The position numbers and the translations under genes are program-made. From Pseudanabaena sp. UBA1465 (GTDB taxonomy: Bacteria > Cyanobacteriota > Cyanobacteriia > Pseudanabaenales > Pseudanabaenaceae): a DNA stretch of 15,665 nt. Under the pieces are notes generated by a model, which worked only from the letters and a program-made list of their open reading frames with translations, did not search any database and was not told the DNA's origin. Of this stretch, positions 13,160 to 15,665 are shown in pieces; within the stretch, counting starts at the first letter, position 1; every line of letters begins with the position of its first letter. The stretch is taken from the NCBI GenBank assembly GCA_002325645.1, contig DCSN01000049.1:1-15665 (forward strand). The letters run 5' to 3'.

Positions 13160-13250
13160 GAGTTTTGAGTTAGTCTAAAGTGCTGAAATTTACGTTTAAC
13201 GGTAAAATCTAAAAGATTTTCTTGTACCTTTACCCAAAAGAAATTTTCCT

Positions 13251-14378
13251 ATGTACGACTGCATTGTTGTGGGAGCAGGTCCATCTGGTGGTTCAGCCTC
13301 CTATCATTTGGCAAAACGAGGGCGATCGGTTTTGTTACTCGAAAAAGAAAGCCTGCCTCGATACAAGCCCTGTGGTGGTGGCGTTTCGCCGATGGTACAA
13401 GAGTGGTTTGACTTTGACTTCTCGCCAGCCGTTGCCTTGACCGTTAGCAATATTCGCTACACATGGCAAATGGACGATCCTGAACTGGTCGAACTAACGA
13501 CCAAAGAACCTGTGTGGATGGTGCGTCGCGATGTTTTTGATCATTACTTAGTCCAGCAAGCCCAAAAATTAGGCGTAGAACTCCACGATAATACTGGCGT
13601 TACAGGCATTGAATGGAAAAGCGATCGCTGGTTAGTCAAAACCGAACATGATGTCTTTGAAGCTAAGTATGTAATTGCTGCCGATGGCGCAAAAGGTACA
13701 ATGGCAAAATGGCTAGGATTTAAAGAGAGAAAACGCCGCATGGGAGCCGCCCTCGAAGTCGAAGCGCCCCATTCTGCGCCCGATGTCAGCGCCGCCCATT
13801 TTGACTTTGGTTCTGTCCAAAATGGTTATATCTGGAACTTTCCTAAACCTGACGGTTATTCCATTGGTGCAGGTACATTTCTTGGTGGTGAGAAGCAAAA
13901 TCTTAAAGAGCTTGGCGCGGCTTACGCGGAAAAATTTGGCATTGACATCACTTCCATTAAGCAATATGGACACCCTCTCTGTTTATGGGATGGCAATCAA
14001 CCGCTACATACCCAAAATGCGCTCCTGACAGGTGAATCAGCCTGTATTGTCGATCCCTTCACTGCCGAGGGAATTCGTCCTTCTTTGTTAACAGGAATGT
14101 TGGCAGGTCAGGCGATCGACGAAGCGATCGGTGGTAATACCGATGCGCTGAAACAATATACCCAGAGAGTCCATGAAGAATGGGGTGAAGATATGGTATG
14201 GGCGCAACGTATTGCCAACATTTTCTACCGTGTGCCTAGTTTTGGTTACAAGATGGGGGTAAAGCGCCCCAGTGCCAGCCAGCGTATGGGTAAAATTCTC
14301 TGCGGTGAGTTGCGTTATCGCGATGTGGCAGGGGCGGCAATAAATCGTCTCACGAAAGGCTTACTAGGAATGAAGTAA
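13251..14378 (+). CDS. Geranylgeranyl reductase family FAD-dependent oxidoreductase
   Basis: A 375-residue flavoprotein. The N-terminal Rossmann motif GAGPSGGSAS (8-17) with E31 after the second strand binds the FAD adenosine; PCGGGVS (40-46) is the geranylgeranyl-reductase-family motif at the isoalloxazine ring. AADGAKG (143-149) and GESACIVDPFTAEGIRPSL (261-279) are the further FAD contacts. The family saturates prenyl chains (ChlP for chlorophyll phytyl, archaeal lipid reductases). This protein is smaller than ChlP (about 405 residues) and ends in a family-type helix KMGVKRPSASQRMGKIL, so I regard it as a paralogue acting on an unknown isoprenoid or related substrate. A weak AAGAAA precedes the ATG. 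It is downstream of gcvT but separated by hairpin H6, so probably transcribed separately. Confidence 0.88.
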   Translation: MYDCIVVGAGPSGGSASYHLAKRGRSVLLLEKESLPRYKPCGGGVSPMVQEWFDFDFSPAVALTVSNIRYTWQMDDPELVELTTKEPVWMVRRDVFDHYLVQQAQKLGVELHDNTGVTGIEWKSDRWLVKTEHDVFEAKYVIAADGAKGTMAKWLGFKERKRRMGAALEVEAPHSAPDVSAAHFDFGSVQNGYIWNFPKPDGYSIGAGTFLGGEKQNLKELGAAYAEKFGIDITSIKQYGHPLCLWDGNQPLHTQNALLTGESACIVDPFTAEGIRPSLLTGMLAGQAIDEAIGGNTDALKQYTQRVHEEWGEDMVWAQRIANIFYRVPSFGYKMGVKRPSASQRMGKILCGELRYRDVAGAAINRLTKGLLGMK

Positions 14379-14385
14379 CAAAACA

Positions 14386-14409
14386 GGTCACGCAAAGCGT
14401 GACCATTCT
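14386..14409 (+). terminator. Intrinsic terminator after the oxidoreductase gene
   Basis: A perfect 8-bp stem (14386-14393 with 14397-14404) around AAA, apex GCAAAGC, is followed by ATTCTTTTT. It begins seven bases after the stop. This is the only hairpin in the window with the standard stem plus T-run, and it shares the three-base-loop apex of the long hairpins. Confidence 0.8.
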
Positions 14410-14417
14410 TTTTGAGC

Positions 14418-14470
14418 GCCAAGAAATTTTTAAAAGCGTTGCTTCGCAACGCTTTTAAAAATTTCTTGGC
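14418..14470. repeat. Hairpin H7: 25-bp perfect stem, loop TTC
   Basis: Arms 14418-14442 and 14446-14470 are exact reverse complements around TTC (apex GCTTCGC, the complement of the H1 apex). It lies nine bases after the intrinsic terminator's T-run and 24 bases before the glycosyltransferase start, so it should be in that gene's leader if transcription starts upstream of it. Confidence 0.92.
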
Positions 14471-14494
14471 GGTTATTACTGCGAGAATAAAGAA

Positions 14495-15622
14495 ATGAAT
14501 AAAAAAAATTATCGATTGCTATTTCTATCTACTCCCGTCGGCGCATTAGGTTCAGGAATTGGGGGTGGTGTAGAATTGACGATCCAGAATGCAGCCAAGG
14601 CGCTGATCGCTAAAGGACATACAGTAGAAATCGTGGCTCCTGAAGGTTCCGTTACCGATGTCACGAAACTAACCCAAATAGCAGGTAATAGCCAAATTTC
14701 AGCCCAAACTCAAGTGGGAGCCGATCTAGTTGTATTGCCACAAAACTCAGTTCTCGAAAATATGTGGAGTTACGCGAGGGAAGTCCAAGATCAATTTGAT
14801 TTAATATTTAATTTTGCCTACGATTGGCTTCCCCTTTATCTCACACCATTTTTCCATTGCCCGATCGCCCATTGGATTAGTATGTCATCGCTGTCGCCTG
14901 TAATGGATGCAATGGTTAGCAAAACGGCTAAACTTTGCCCGAAAGCGATCGCGGTGAATACTCGCGCCTGTGCGGATACCTTTAGCGACGGCGATCGCTT
15001 GATGATTATGGGTAAAGGTATTGATGTATCTCAGTATAATTTTGTGGCAAAGCCTGAGAAACCTAGTCTGGCTTGGGTGGGACGGATCTCGCCAGAAAAA
15101 GGGCTAGAGGATGCGGCGGAAACTGCTCAGGTTACAGGTTTACCCTTGCGGGTATTTGGCTTAATTCAAGATCAAGCCTATTGGCAACAAATTCAAAAAG
15201 ATTTCCCAAAAGCAGAAATCCATTATGAAGGATTTTTATCTACCCATGATTTGCAGCAAAAGTTGGGACAATCCAGTGCTTTATTAATGACACCGCGCTG
15301 GGTTGAAGCCTTTGGTAACGCGGCGATCGAAGCCTTTGCCTGTGGTGTACCTGTGATTTCCTATCGTAGCGGCGGGCTTACGGAAATAGTGCGTCATGGC
15401 AAGACGGGATTTCTCGTAGATATGGGAAATGTATCGGGACTGATTGAAGCAGTTTCAAAATTAGAAACTATCGATCGCCTTGCCTGTCGTCAGCAACTAG
15501 AGGCGGAATATTCCCTAGAAGTCTGGGGCGATCGCCTAGAGAAATGGTTTGAGCAATTAATCATAAGCTACGGCGATCAGCGCTTTTACAGCGCTTCGCA
15601 CTCAAACCAAGAAAAAATTTAA
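14495..15622 (+). CDS. GT4-family glycosyltransferase
   Basis: A 375-residue GT-B retaining glycosyltransferase. The N-terminal domain starts LLFLSTPVGALGSGIGGGVE (8-27), the glycine loop of the acceptor side, followed by AKGHTVEIVAPEGSV. The C-terminal domain has WVGRISPEKG (194-203) and the donor-binding EAFGNAAIEAFACG (271-284, the E-x7-E element at E271/E279) followed by VPVISYRSGG. The N-terminal pattern resembles cyanobacterial pteridine glycosyltransferases (UDP-glucose:tetrahydrobiopterin type), so that activity is a reasonable guess at moderate confidence; a cell-surface sugar role is the alternative. The last about 18 residues (SYGDQRFYSASHSNQEKI) look like run-on into repeat-like sequence containing two AGCGCTT copies. 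No membrane segment. Confidence 0.87.
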   Translation: MNKKNYRLLFLSTPVGALGSGIGGGVELTIQNAAKALIAKGHTVEIVAPEGSVTDVTKLTQIAGNSQISAQTQVGADLVVLPQNSVLENMWSYAREVQDQFDLIFNFAYDWLPLYLTPFFHCPIAHWISMSSLSPVMDAMVSKTAKLCPKAIAVNTRACADTFSDGDRLMIMGKGIDVSQYNFVAKPEKPSLAWVGRISPEKGLEDAAETAQVTGLPLRVFGLIQDQAYWQQIQKDFPKAEIHYEGFLSTHDLQQKLGQSSALLMTPRWVEAFGNAAIEAFACGVPVISYRSGGLTEIVRHGKTGFLVDMGNVSGLIEAVSKLETIDRLACRQQLEAEYSLEVWGDRLEKWFEQLIISYGDQRFYSASHSNQEKI

Positions 15623-15665
15623 AAGCCAGACAGACCAGCATACTCTCTTCCCACCCAAAGAATAG
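15623..15665. other. Window end, no feature seen
   Basis: The 43 bases after the glycosyltransferase stop show no hairpin, T-run or open gene start. The boundary cuts whatever follows. Confidence 0.5.

Noticed and set aside
13204..13220. Small AAAATCT/AGATTTT hairpin before the oxidoreductase gene as a riboswitch or attenuator
   Set aside because: A 7-bp AT-only stem is too weak and has no supporting elements.

Overview
The window is cyanobacterial chromosome. The palindrome GCGATCGC (HIP1) recurs throughout the right part, and the genes there are typical of cyanobacteria: a DUF6671 zinc-ribbon protein, a pentapeptide-repeat protein, a GspE/PilB ATPase, a CPYC glutathione S-transferase, gcvT, a geranylgeranyl-reductase-family flavoprotein and a GT4 glycosyltransferase. 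A Pseudanabaena-like organism is plausible but is only a guess from gene style. No rRNA, tRNA or CRISPR array was seen.

Bases 1-6763, all on the minus strand, form a defence and toxin-antitoxin island. Reading in the direction of transcription (right to left), it opens with an isolated N-terminal fragment of an Eco57I-like type IIG restriction-methylation enzyme. A tightly coupled three-gene operon follows: a DUF262 protein, a DUF3696-type ATPase, and a protein whose C-terminus is a RelE/HigB-like addiction-module killer domain fused to an unrecognised N-terminal half. Next comes an array of four small toxin-antitoxin cassettes: MNT-HEPN, DUF433 plus a truncated DUF5615, DUF433-DUF5615, and MNT-HEPN. 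The cassettes are separated and flanked by five copies (one reduced to a few codons) of the same short segment, which reads as the extreme C-terminus of a type IIG enzyme. The two ends of the restriction-gene family therefore bracket the defence operon, and its tail punctuates the cassettes like a recombination spacer. This array and the three-gene operon are the most interesting parts of the window.

Bases 6764-15665 are ordinary chromosome with mixed gene orientation. Left to right: DUF6671 (+), a MITE-like inverted-repeat element, pentapeptide protein (-), gspE/pilB-like (+), GST (-), gcvT (+), GGR-family oxidoreductase (+), glycosyltransferase (+). Nearly every gap in this part carries a long, almost perfect hairpin with a three-base loop, usually closed by GC...GC. 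Arm sequences differ completely from one hairpin to the next, yet each is internally matched. None was seen in the island. HIP1 sites are also scarce in the island (three seen in 6.5 kb, against about twenty in the other 9 kb), which supports a foreign origin for it.

The genes on the right do not form one pathway. They cover glycine cleavage, isoprenoid reduction, sugar transfer, thiol chemistry and a pilus or secretion motor. The genes on the left plausibly act together as a layered anti-phage or addiction region, but this is inferred from families and layout only.
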